8,197 nucleotides of DNA, taken from Bacteroidales bacterium 45-6. Its GTDB lineage: Bacteria > Bacteroidota > Bacteroidia > Bacteroidales > Dysgonomonadaceae. The stretch spans positions 1 to 8,197 of the forward strand of contig MKRS01000438.1 of assembly GCA_001897035.1 (NCBI GenBank), in the 5' to 3' direction. Of this stretch, positions 1 to 6,369 are shown piece after piece (position 1 is the stretch's first letter; the number at the start of each line of letters is the position of its first letter). A program made the translations under genes and the position numbers. Below the pieces are notes generated by a model. It was not told the origin of the DNA. It ran no database searches and was given only the letters and a program-made list of their open reading frames with translations.

Positions 1-1
1 T

Positions 2-1405
2 GAACGTCCTGAATTCTATGAGGCTTGCGACAAGTACGGCATGTTGGTATTCCAGGATTTCTGGTTCTCTGGCGATTGCAACGGCCGCTGGGTGGATCCG
101 CAGAAAGCCGAAGACCAATGGACCCGCCGGAAATATCCCGACGATCACGCCTTGTCGCTTAAGTCGATGGCCGACATGGTGAAGATGATCCGCAACCATC
201 CTTCGCTTGCCATTTGGTGCGGCGGCAACGAGATTGCCCCTCCCGCCGACATACTCCGTCCGTTGCAGGATTCCATTTTGCCCAAATTGGATGGCACACG
301 CTGTTTCTTCACCTATTCCAACAGCGAGAAAATGTCTTATAACTCCATTGGAGGCAATGGCGACGGACCTTATACGATTCAAGATCCGAACTCTTTCTGG
401 AGCTTCCGCGCCTTTCCTTTCAATTCCGAGGTGGGTTCGGTGGGCACAGGAGATGCTGAGTCGCTCGAACGTTTCCTGCCGAAAGAAAATCAGGTGGTGC
501 CAGATTATGGCAACAATAAAATTGACTCCGTGTGGGATTACCACAAGGATATTGGCTATGGAAAATGGATCACTCCTTATGGAAATCCTCAAAACATCAA
601 GGAATTCGGAGATATTGCCCAGTTGGTGAACTACGACCAATACAGGGCGTTGGCCGAAGGTTTCAGTGCGCATAGCTGGGATTGGTACACCGGGTTTATC
701 ATCTGGAAAACGCAAAACCCCTGGACTGCCTTGCGTGGCCAGATGTACGATTATTACCTCGATGTCAATGCTTGCCTCTATGGCTTGAAAAACGGAAGCG
801 AGCCGCTCCACATCATGTGTAACCCCAATGACGGCATGGTGATGGTGGTCAACAACTCCTTCCATTATTACCACGATGTGATGCTCAAAATCTCGCTCAT
901 CGACATCGGGGGCAAAGAAAAGCCGATAACAAATGTCATGCAGGAAATTATGCCGACCTCGGTGCAGCCCTATTTGTCCGTTCTTCCGAATATCGAGAAG
1001 ATGCAGTCCCAAAAAGGGGGATTCCTGCGTCTCCGAATCGTTGATGCCGGCCAGAAAACGCTGAACGAGAATATCTATTGGTATCCCGATTCGACCGGAA
1101 ATTACACCGGATTGCAGCAAATGGAGAAGGCAAACGTCAGTATTTCAGCGCGCAAGGTGGCTGCAAACGAGATCGAGGTCAAGATCACCAATCCGGAAGG
1201 AAATCCGTTGGCCTTCTTCAACCGCATTTCGCTGGTCAATCCAAGTACCGGCAAACGCCTGCTCCCCGTGTTTTTCAGCGACAACTATGTCTCCGTTCTT
1301 CCCGGCCAAACTCGAACCGTGCGCATGGAATACAACGGCAAGGAAAGCGGGCAAGTGACGGTGGAAGGCTGGAACGTGAAGAAACAAACAATCGAAGTCG
1401 AATAG
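2..1405 (+). CDS. GH2 beta-mannosidase, endo-beta-mannosidase-like (5' end outside window)
   Basis: This is the C-terminal 467 codons of a retaining glycoside hydrolase of family GH2; the reading frame is open from base 2, so the start, signal peptide and N-terminal domains lie upstream. The (beta/alpha)8 part shows FQDFW, the acid/base motif WCGGNE (Glu codon 230-232) and the nucleophile motif FNSEVGSVG (Glu codon 428-430). The segments GDGPYTIQDP, LVNYDQYRAL and WKTQNPWTALRGQ, as I recall them, are shared with plant mannosylglycoprotein endo-beta-mannosidase, which cuts the core Man-beta-1,4-GlcNAc bond of N-glycans. Two beta-sandwich regions follow; the last (LLPVFFSDNYVSVLPGQ) resembles the Ig-fold domain that ends exo-glucosaminidase-type GH2 proteins. 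The GH3 gene starts 68 bp downstream, so co-transcription is likely. Family assignment is firm. Endo- versus exo-beta-mannosidase is an inference; exo-glucosaminidase is the main alternative but is less likely given the GNE motif. Confidence 0.85.
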   Translation, partial: ERPEFYEACDKYGMLVFQDFWFSGDCNGRWVDPQKAEDQWTRRKYPDDHALSLKSMADMVKMIRNHPSLAIWCGGNEIAPPADILRPLQDSILPKLDGTRCFFTYSNSEKMSYNSIGGNGDGPYTIQDPNSFWSFRAFPFNSEVGSVGTGDAESLERFLPKENQVVPDYGNNKIDSVWDYHKDIGYGKWITPYGNPQNIKEFGDIAQLVNYDQYRALAEGFSAHSWDWYTGFIIWKTQNPWTALRGQMYDYYLDVNACLYGLKNGSEPLHIMCNPNDGMVMVVNNSFHYYHDVMLKISLIDIGGKEKPITNVMQEIMPTSVQPYLSVLPNIEKMQSQKGGFLRLRIVDAGQKTLNENIYWYPDSTGNYTGLQQMEKANVSISARKVAANEIEVKITNPEGNPLAFFNRISLVNPSTGKRLLPVFFSDNYVSVLPGQTRTVRMEYNGKESGQVTVEGWNVKKQTIEVE

Positions 1406-1406
1406 A

Positions 1407-1460
1407 AGCTGTTAGCCGTCAGGAAGAGCCATGGGCTAAAGGCAAACAGCTATCAAGCTA
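1407..1460. repeat. Imperfect AGCT/GGCTAA inverted repeat between GH2 and GH3 genes
   Basis: The arm AGCTGTTAGCC (1407-1417) is answered by GGCTAA (1434-1439) and ACAGCT (1446-1451); together these make the complement of the arm, interrupted by six extra bases (1440-1445). The words and their order resemble the cleaner hairpin at 3928-3969 upstream of the GH20 gene, so this looks like a degenerate copy of the same intergenic element. There is no T-tract, so it is not an intrinsic terminator. It could act as a processing or stability structure between the two genes, but that is inference. Confidence 0.4.
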
Positions 1461-1473
1461 ACAAGGAAACAAT

Positions 1474-3633
1474 ATGCATCACTCATTCAAACAACTTATT
1501 CTACCGATCCTTCTTGTTGCAGGGCAAATGCTTTCGGCACAAGAAAAGCACCCTTTCCGAGACCCGTCCTTGCCGACTGAGCAGCGGATTCAAAACCTGT
1601 TGCAATCACTCACCTTGGAGGAGAAAATATCCCTGCTCGGGTATGTTTCTCCCGAGATCAGCCGCTTGAAAATCCCGGCATACAACTGGTGGAACGAGTC
1701 CTTGCACGGATTAGCCAGGGCGGGAGAGGCCACCGTTTTCCCGCAGGCCATTGCCATGGCTGCTTCCTTCAACACGCCGTTGTTGAATCAAGTGGCATCG
1801 GCCATTTCCACCGAAGGACGTGCCAAATACAACCTGGCCATTGCCAAAGATCGTCGCCTGCAATACATGGGAATTAATTTCTGGACTCCCAACATCAATA
1901 TTTTCCGTGATCCTCGATGGGGACGCGGGCAGGAAACCTACGGTGAAGACCCGTTCCTGACGGCAAGCATGGGGGTAGCCTTCATCAAGGGCTTGCAAGG
2001 GGATGACCCACGCTATCTGAAAACGGCAGCCTGCGCCAAACATTTCGCAGCACACAGCGGACCCGAAGCCGTGCGCCACAGTTTCAACGCCATTGTGGAT
2101 GAAAAAGATTTGCGCGAAACTTACCTGTATGCTTTCAAAAAATTGGTTGATGCGGGCGTGGAATCCATTATGTGCGGCTACAACCGGCTCAACGGCGAAC
2201 CTTGTTGCACAAGCAATACCCTGATCCAAAAAATCCTTCGAAAGGAATGGGGATTCCAAGGGCAAATAGTGACCGATTGCTGGGCTTTGGACGATATTTG
2301 GGCGCGTCACAAAGTGGTGCCGACACGGGTGGAAGTGGCTGCGCAAGCCTTACGCGCCGGGATCAACCTCGATTGCGCCAATATTCTTCAAGACGACGTG
2401 ATGAAGGCCTTCAAGATGGGAATGCTTACTCCCGCATCTGTGGACAGTGCGTTGTATTACAACTTCAAAACGCAGATCAAGCTGGGCATGTTCGACTCGC
2501 CCGCCTATAACAAATACAATGCTTATGGCGAAGACAGTATCAACAATCCTGCCCATATCGAACTGGCCCGCAAGGCTGCCGAGCAGACCATGGTTCTGTT
2601 GAAAAACAAAGGGGGAATACTTCCCTTGGATAAGAACAAATACGGATCGATGCTCGTAACAGGCGAAAACAGTGCTTCTATCGAAGCCCTTGTGGGCAAT
2701 TACCACGGCATGAGTGGCAACCTCGTGACCTTTGCCGAAGGAATCACCAAAGCGGCTGGCCCTGCCTGCGCCGTGCAATATGACCAGGGCTACGACAATG
2801 CCGACACCACTCACTTCGGTGGAGTCTGGGCATCGCAATGTTGCGACCTGACGGTGGCCGTGCTGGGACTCACTCCCTTGCTGGAAGGCGAAGAGGGCGA
2901 TGCCTTCTTGTCGAAAACCAATGGTGACAAGCCGACATTGGCTTTGCCGGAAGCGCAAGTGATCTTTATGAAAAAACTTCGTGCAGCCCACTCCAAGCCA
3001 ATTATAGCCGTCATCAATGCCGGTAGTGCCGTGGACGTGAGTGCCATCGAACCCTATTGCGATGCAATTATCTTGGCCTGGTATCCGGGCGAACAAGGCG
3101 GGAATGCCTTGGCCGACATCTTGTTTGGAAAGGTTTCGCCTTCGGGCCGCTTGCCTCTGACGTTCTACAAATCGGTGAACGACTTGCCCGACTTCACCAA
3201 TTATGCGATGAAAGGGCGCACTTACCGTTACTTTAACGGAAAAGCCGAGTATCCTTTTGGCTATGGCTTGAGTTACACCACTTTTGACTATGCTTGGAAC
3301 CAGCAGCCCAAGGAGAGATATGCCTTGGCGGATACTATTCTGTTTTCCGTAACGGTGAAAAATACGGGAAACTTCACTGCCGATGAGGTCTTGCAGGCTT
3401 ACATCCAATACCCGAACCTCGAGCGGATGCCCTTGAAGGAGTTGAAAGCCTTCAAAAAACAAACCGTGGAAAAAGAGGGAAGTTCCGTATTCATGCTGTC
3501 CATTCCCATGTCGGAGCTTCAGAAATGGGATTTGAAAGCAAATAAGTGGAAGTTGCACAAAGGCCAATACACCCTTTGCATCGGAAAGAATTCGGAAGAT
3601 TATGTGTTGGAAAAGTTTTTTTCGGTGAAATAA
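1474..3633 (+). CDS. GH3 glycosidase, beta-xylosidase-like
   Basis: A complete 719-residue retaining exo-beta-glycosidase of family GH3. It starts with a Sec signal peptide (about residues 1-22, cleavage near LSA/QE), so it is probably periplasmic. The N-terminal barrel (about 30-330) carries YNWWNESLHG, KHFAAHSGPE and the nucleophile motif VTDCWALDD (Asp268). The alpha/beta sandwich domain (about 370-600) has the loop LEGEEGDAF (residues 470-478), where xylosidase-type GH3 enzymes carry the acid/base Glu. An FN3-like domain closes the protein (about 620-705). The WWNE and RHSF-A-V-EKDLRETYL pattern is that of GH3 beta-xylosidases rather than GH3 N-acetylglucosaminidases, which use a His in place of the Glu acid/base. 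The start is supported by AAGGAAA about 5 bases upstream. Its place among N-glycan enzymes suggests a core beta-1,2-xylose target; beta-glucosidase or alpha-L-arabinosidase activity cannot be excluded. Confidence 0.9.
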   Translation: MHHSFKQLILPILLVAGQMLSAQEKHPFRDPSLPTEQRIQNLLQSLTLEEKISLLGYVSPEISRLKIPAYNWWNESLHGLARAGEATVFPQAIAMAASFNTPLLNQVASAISTEGRAKYNLAIAKDRRLQYMGINFWTPNINIFRDPRWGRGQETYGEDPFLTASMGVAFIKGLQGDDPRYLKTAACAKHFAAHSGPEAVRHSFNAIVDEKDLRETYLYAFKKLVDAGVESIMCGYNRLNGEPCCTSNTLIQKILRKEWGFQGQIVTDCWALDDIWARHKVVPTRVEVAAQALRAGINLDCANILQDDVMKAFKMGMLTPASVDSALYYNFKTQIKLGMFDSPAYNKYNAYGEDSINNPAHIELARKAAEQTMVLLKNKGGILPLDKNKYGSMLVTGENSASIEALVGNYHGMSGNLVTFAEGITKAAGPACAVQYDQGYDNADTTHFGGVWASQCCDLTVAVLGLTPLLEGEEGDAFLSKTNGDKPTLALPEAQVIFMKKLRAAHSKPIIAVINAGSAVDVSAIEPYCDAIILAWYPGEQGGNALADILFGKVSPSGRLPLTFYKSVNDLPDFTNYAMKGRTYRYFNGKAEYPFGYGLSYTTFDYAWNQQPKERYALADTILFSVTVKNTGNFTADEVLQAYIQYPNLERMPLKELKAFKKQTVEKEGSSVFMLSIPMSELQKWDLKANKWKLHKGQYTLCIGKNSEDYVLEKFFSVK

Positions 3634-3748
3634 AAACACTAATTTCCAGCGTCAAATCGGGGGACTTAATCTTCCGTTCAATCAATCTCAAGGCCTGAAG
3701 GAGACGTTGTTGTTGTCAGGTCTTCAAAATGTATCAATGAAAAATCAC

Positions 3749-3882
3749 GAGGTTGTGTCAAAAGAGATTTTGAGCGCAGATCAGGTTCATCCTTCTTGCT
3801 CTTGAAGCCAAATAATGAAATAGCATTGGCTTGTTTACCAAACGCAAGATGAGTGTCATTTGCTTTCTTTTGAAACAGCCTC
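3749..3882. mobile_element. MITE-like element or insertion-sequence remnant, 134 bp
   Basis: The left end GAGGTTGTGTCAAAAGA (3749-3765) and the inverted right end GAGGCTGTTTCAAAAGA (complement of 3866-3882) match at 15 of 17 bases. The spacing of 134 bp is typical of non-autonomous miniature elements. The ends resemble the GAGGCTGT-TCAAAA type of terminus I associate with some insertion sequences, but the family is uncertain. No transposase can be read inside, and the flanks (ATCAC on the left, CTAAG on the right) show no obvious target duplication, so it may be old. A 72-codon minus-strand frame runs across it (3678-3896) without recognisable content. Confidence 0.45.
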
Positions 3883-3927
3883 CTAAGTAAATGCAAAAAT
3901 TGATTGTCGTATCTTTAAATGCAAAAC

Positions 3928-3969
3928 ATAGCTTTTAGCTATTAGAGAAGGCTAATGGCTAAAAGCTAT
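3928..3969. repeat. Long hairpin of AGCT/GCTAA words upstream of GH20
   Basis: ATAGCTTTTAGC (3928-3939) and GCTAAAAGCTAT (3958-3969) are exact inverted copies. The pairing continues inward through one T-G wobble and five more pairs, giving an 18-bp stem with a 6-base loop (3946-3951). The word GGCTATCAGCTTA follows at 3971-3983. No T-tract follows on the plus strand, so this is not a standard terminator. It lies 68 bases before the GH20 start, in what is probably the mRNA leader, and shares words with the element at 1407-1460. It may be a dispersed intergenic repeat or an RNA-processing structure. Confidence 0.6.
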
Positions 3970-4023
3970 TGGCTATCAGCTTATACATTTTGCGACAACA
4001 AACCATTCTTATTACTTAATAGT

Positions 4024-4044
4024 AAAAATTGAATCGTATGAAAT
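4024..4044 (+). promoter_or_regulatory. Translation-start leader of the GH20 gene
   Basis: AAAAATTGAATC (4024-4035) precedes ATGAAAT, with two bases between. The identical 12-base word with the same 2-base gap and the same ATGAAAT precedes the GH125 gene. There is no Shine-Dalgarno sequence, and the A-rich leader is typical of Bacteroidota. The shared leader argues for the ATG at 4038 as the true start rather than the in-frame TTG inside the word. Confidence 0.5.
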
Positions 4045-6305
4045 GTAAAAAATTGTATGGCATTATGTTGGGAGCTTTTCTCCTTTCGGGACATGTTTTT
4101 GCCGCAAGTAAGGCAAGTGTCAACATCATACCGAAACCAAATCAGGTTGTGGTGGGCGAAGGCTACTTCGTTTTCTCGAACGGGATGACCATCAGCGCAC
4201 CCGCTGGGTCGAGAAGCAAGGCCTTGCTCGTTCAGAAACTTCAAGCTGCAGCCGGCATCGGCCTGAAAGATGTCGCCGGAAGCAAAGCCAGCGTGGAGCT
4301 TAGCATCCGCAAGGCTCCCGAGCTGGGAACGGAGGGCTACCGCTTGCTCGTGACCAAAAAAGAGATCAAATTGGATGCCGCCACTGAAAATGGCTTGTAC
4401 TACGGCGTTCAGTCGCTGCTCCAGCTTCTGCCTCCCCAAATTGAAAGCGGGCAAAAAGTGGAAGCCAATTGGCAAGTGCCTTGTGTCAGCATTTCCGATA
4501 CGCCCCGCTTTTCCTACCGCGGCATCATGCTCGATTGCAGCCGGCATTTCTCCACGGTGGACGAAATCAAGAAGATGCTGGACGCTTTCGCCCTTTACAA
4601 AATCAACAAATTTCACTGGCACCTGACCGACGACCAGGGCTGGCGCATTGAGATCAAACGCTATCCGAAACTGACCCAGATCGGCTCGGTGAGGGTGGAA
4701 GAAGGCAAACCCTACGGCGGCTTCTACACGCAGGAGCAGGCCAAAGAAATCATCCAATACGCAACCGACAGGAACATTGAAGTGATCCCCGAAATTGAAA
4801 TGCCGGGACACGGCATGGCGGCTTTGGCGGCTTATCCCGAATATTCCTGCACAGGCGGTCCTTTCAAGCAGCCCCGTATCACGTGGGGCGTGGAAGACGA
4901 TGTGTTCTGTGCCGGAAACGATGCCACCTACACTTTCCTTCAAAACATTTTGGACGAAGTTTGCACCTTATTTCCCTCAAAATATGTTCATGTGGGCGGC
5001 GACGAATGCCCCAAGGTGCGTTGGCAGAATTGCCCCAAATGCCAGTCGGTGATGAAAGCCAACGGCCTGAAAACCGAGATGGAGTTGCAAAGCTATTTCA
5101 CCAAACGGATGGAGAAATACTTGGAATCGAAAGGTAAACGCTTGTTCGGATGGGACGAGATTCTCGAGGGCGGCATCGCTCCTTCGGCCACCATCATGTC
5201 GTGGCGCGGCGAGCAAGGCGGTATCGAGGCAGCCAATGCCGGACACGACGTGGTGATGACTCCCGGAGGATACGTGTATCTGGATCATTATCAGGGAGAC
5301 ATGCTTTGCGAGAAGGTGAAGATTGGCGGGCTATCCACTTTGCAGAATGTGTATGGATACGACCCCATTCCGAAGGCGATTGCAGACGACAAGGCCTTCC
5401 ATGTCCTTGGTTTGCAAGGCAACATGTGGCAAGAATACATGTTTGAACCCAACCAAATTGAATTTCAGATATTTCCCCGTGTGACTGCCATCGCTGAAGT
5501 GGGTTGGACTAAAAAGGAAAACAAAAACCTTGACAGCTTCATCCAGCGAATCGACAACCAGCAAATCCGTTGGGATTATCACAGCCTTAACTATTACATT
5601 CCTATGCCCGAAGGCAACATGAACTACATCCAGTTTACGGACAAAGTGACCCTTCCCTTCACCACTAACCGCCCCGTAAAAGTGGTCTATACCCTCGATG
5701 GCTCAGATCCGACGGCCACATCGGCGGTTTATTCCGAACCGCTCACCGTTGATCGCTCCGTGACCTTGAAACTCCGAAGCGTGCTGCCGCAAGGAACCCT
5801 AAGCCCTGTGCGAGCTATTGAACTCACCAAAACAGTTCCATACAAGGGATTGGCAAAAGTGGACGGCTTGAACAAAGGGATGAAGATGCGCTACGTGAAG
5901 GACGGTGACTACACTTCGGTGAATCAGTTGGAAGCCGTTGCCCAGTGGAAAGACACCATCGTCACCAGCATCAATGACTTCTTTAAGTTCAAGAAAAAAG
6001 AGCAATCGGGCGGCGCAGCCATATTGGATGGCTACATCTATGTGGAAAAAGACGGCGACTACACCCTCCATTGTTTGGCTGACCAATTCTATCTGAATGG
6101 GAAGCTGCTGATCGTGAATGACAAAATGAAAAAGAATGCCAAGTCGGACATCACCGTGCCGCTGACTGCCGGTTATTTCCCCATCAAAATAGTATTCCTC
6201 AACAGGCAATACCAGGGAGTGGTGTCGGAATGGATGGATGCCCGGCCCACCGTTCGCCCGGTGAGCAACACCAACCGGGATTTGCCGACGGTCGTCTATT
6301 ATTGA
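4038..6305 (+). CDS. GH20 beta-N-acetylhexosaminidase
   Basis: A complete 755-residue exo-enzyme that removes non-reducing terminal beta-GlcNAc or beta-GalNAc by substrate-assisted catalysis. A Sec signal peptide (about residues 1-22, cleavage near VFA/AS) without a lipobox suggests the periplasm. The GH20b-type N-terminal domain spans about 25-150. The barrel (about 155-495) contains RGIMLDCSRHF, HWHLTDDQGWR, PEIEMPGH, HVGGDE with the catalytic pair Asp322-Glu323, GWDEILEGG, SWRGEQGG and GLQGNMWQE, so the active site looks intact. A chitobiase-type C-terminal beta domain (about 540-600, YTLDGSDPT) is followed by a PA14-like segment (about 600-730, with YIYVEKDGDYTLHCLADQFY), which often serves carbohydrate binding. 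GH125 follows after 57 bp, presumably on the same transcript. In this setting the likely substrates are N-glycan antennae or the chitobiose core. An in-frame TTG at 4029 is an unlikely alternative start. Confidence 0.95.
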   Translation: MKCKKLYGIMLGAFLLSGHVFAASKASVNIIPKPNQVVVGEGYFVFSNGMTISAPAGSRSKALLVQKLQAAAGIGLKDVAGSKASVELSIRKAPELGTEGYRLLVTKKEIKLDAATENGLYYGVQSLLQLLPPQIESGQKVEANWQVPCVSISDTPRFSYRGIMLDCSRHFSTVDEIKKMLDAFALYKINKFHWHLTDDQGWRIEIKRYPKLTQIGSVRVEEGKPYGGFYTQEQAKEIIQYATDRNIEVIPEIEMPGHGMAALAAYPEYSCTGGPFKQPRITWGVEDDVFCAGNDATYTFLQNILDEVCTLFPSKYVHVGGDECPKVRWQNCPKCQSVMKANGLKTEMELQSYFTKRMEKYLESKGKRLFGWDEILEGGIAPSATIMSWRGEQGGIEAANAGHDVVMTPGGYVYLDHYQGDMLCEKVKIGGLSTLQNVYGYDPIPKAIADDKAFHVLGLQGNMWQEYMFEPNQIEFQIFPRVTAIAEVGWTKKENKNLDSFIQRIDNQQIRWDYHSLNYYIPMPEGNMNYIQFTDKVTLPFTTNRPVKVVYTLDGSDPTATSAVYSEPLTVDRSVTLKLRSVLPQGTLSPVRAIELTKTVPYKGLAKVDGLNKGMKMRYVKDGDYTSVNQLEAVAQWKDTIVTSINDFFKFKKKEQSGGAAILDGYIYVEKDGDYTLHCLADQFYLNGKLLIVNDKMKKNAKSDITVPLTAGYFPIKIVFLNRQYQGVVSEWMDARPTVRPVSNTNRDLPTVVYY

Positions 6306-6348
6306 TTTCAGCAAATGCCTTAAATACGGAATTAAAAACACTCCATAG

Positions 6349-6369
6349 AAAAATTGAATCACATGAAAT
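6349..6369 (+). promoter_or_regulatory. Translation-start leader of the GH125 gene
   Basis: AAAAATTGAATC (6349-6360), then AC, then ATGAAAT repeats the GH20 leader exactly apart from the two spacer bases. It lies within the 57-bp gap after the GH20 stop. It supports the ATG at 6363 over the in-frame TTG at 6354, and may set similar translation of the two enzymes. Confidence 0.5.

Larger units (their letters stand above)
3634..4037. other. 404-bp intergenic region between GH3 and GH20
   Basis: No convincing gene is seen on either strand. The gap holds a MITE-like element (3749-3882), a strong hairpin (3928-3969) and an A-rich leader before the GH20 start. I found no T-tract hairpin after the GH3 stop and no clear match to the Bacteroidota promoter (TTTG, about 19 bases, TAnnTTTG). 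Whether GH20-GH125 is a separate transcript or read through from GH3 is therefore undecided. Confidence 0.6.

Noticed and set aside
1711..2346. 211-codon open frame on the minus strand opposite the GH3 barrel
   Set aside because: It covers the most conserved GH3 catalytic region in antisense and has no plausible start context or domain.
2350..3639. 429-codon open frame on the minus strand opposite the GH3 gene
   Set aside because: It lies wholly across a gene with clear GH3 catalytic motifs. Its predicted protein is rich in His, Phe and Gly in the manner of antisense frames and shows no recognisable domain.
3678..3896. 72-codon minus-strand frame in the GH3-GH20 gap as a small gene
   Set aside because: It spans both ends of the MITE-like element and the flanking DNA, and shows no transposase or other motif, so it is more likely a chance frame in a repeat.
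3983..3991. TACATTTTG upstream of GH20 as a Bacteroidota -7 promoter element
   Set aside because: The spacing inside the motif is one base too long, and no TTTG element sits at the expected distance upstream.
3981..4943. 320-codon open frame on the minus strand opposite the start of GH20
   Set aside because: It is an antisense shadow of the signal peptide and the first half of an intact GH20 gene, with no recognisable motif.
3631..6342. The word TAAAAACACT after both the GH3 stop (3631-3640) and the GH20 stop (6333-6342)
   Set aside because: Ten A-rich bases shared between two A/T-rich gaps is within chance, the offset from the stop codon differs, and no structure accompanies it.
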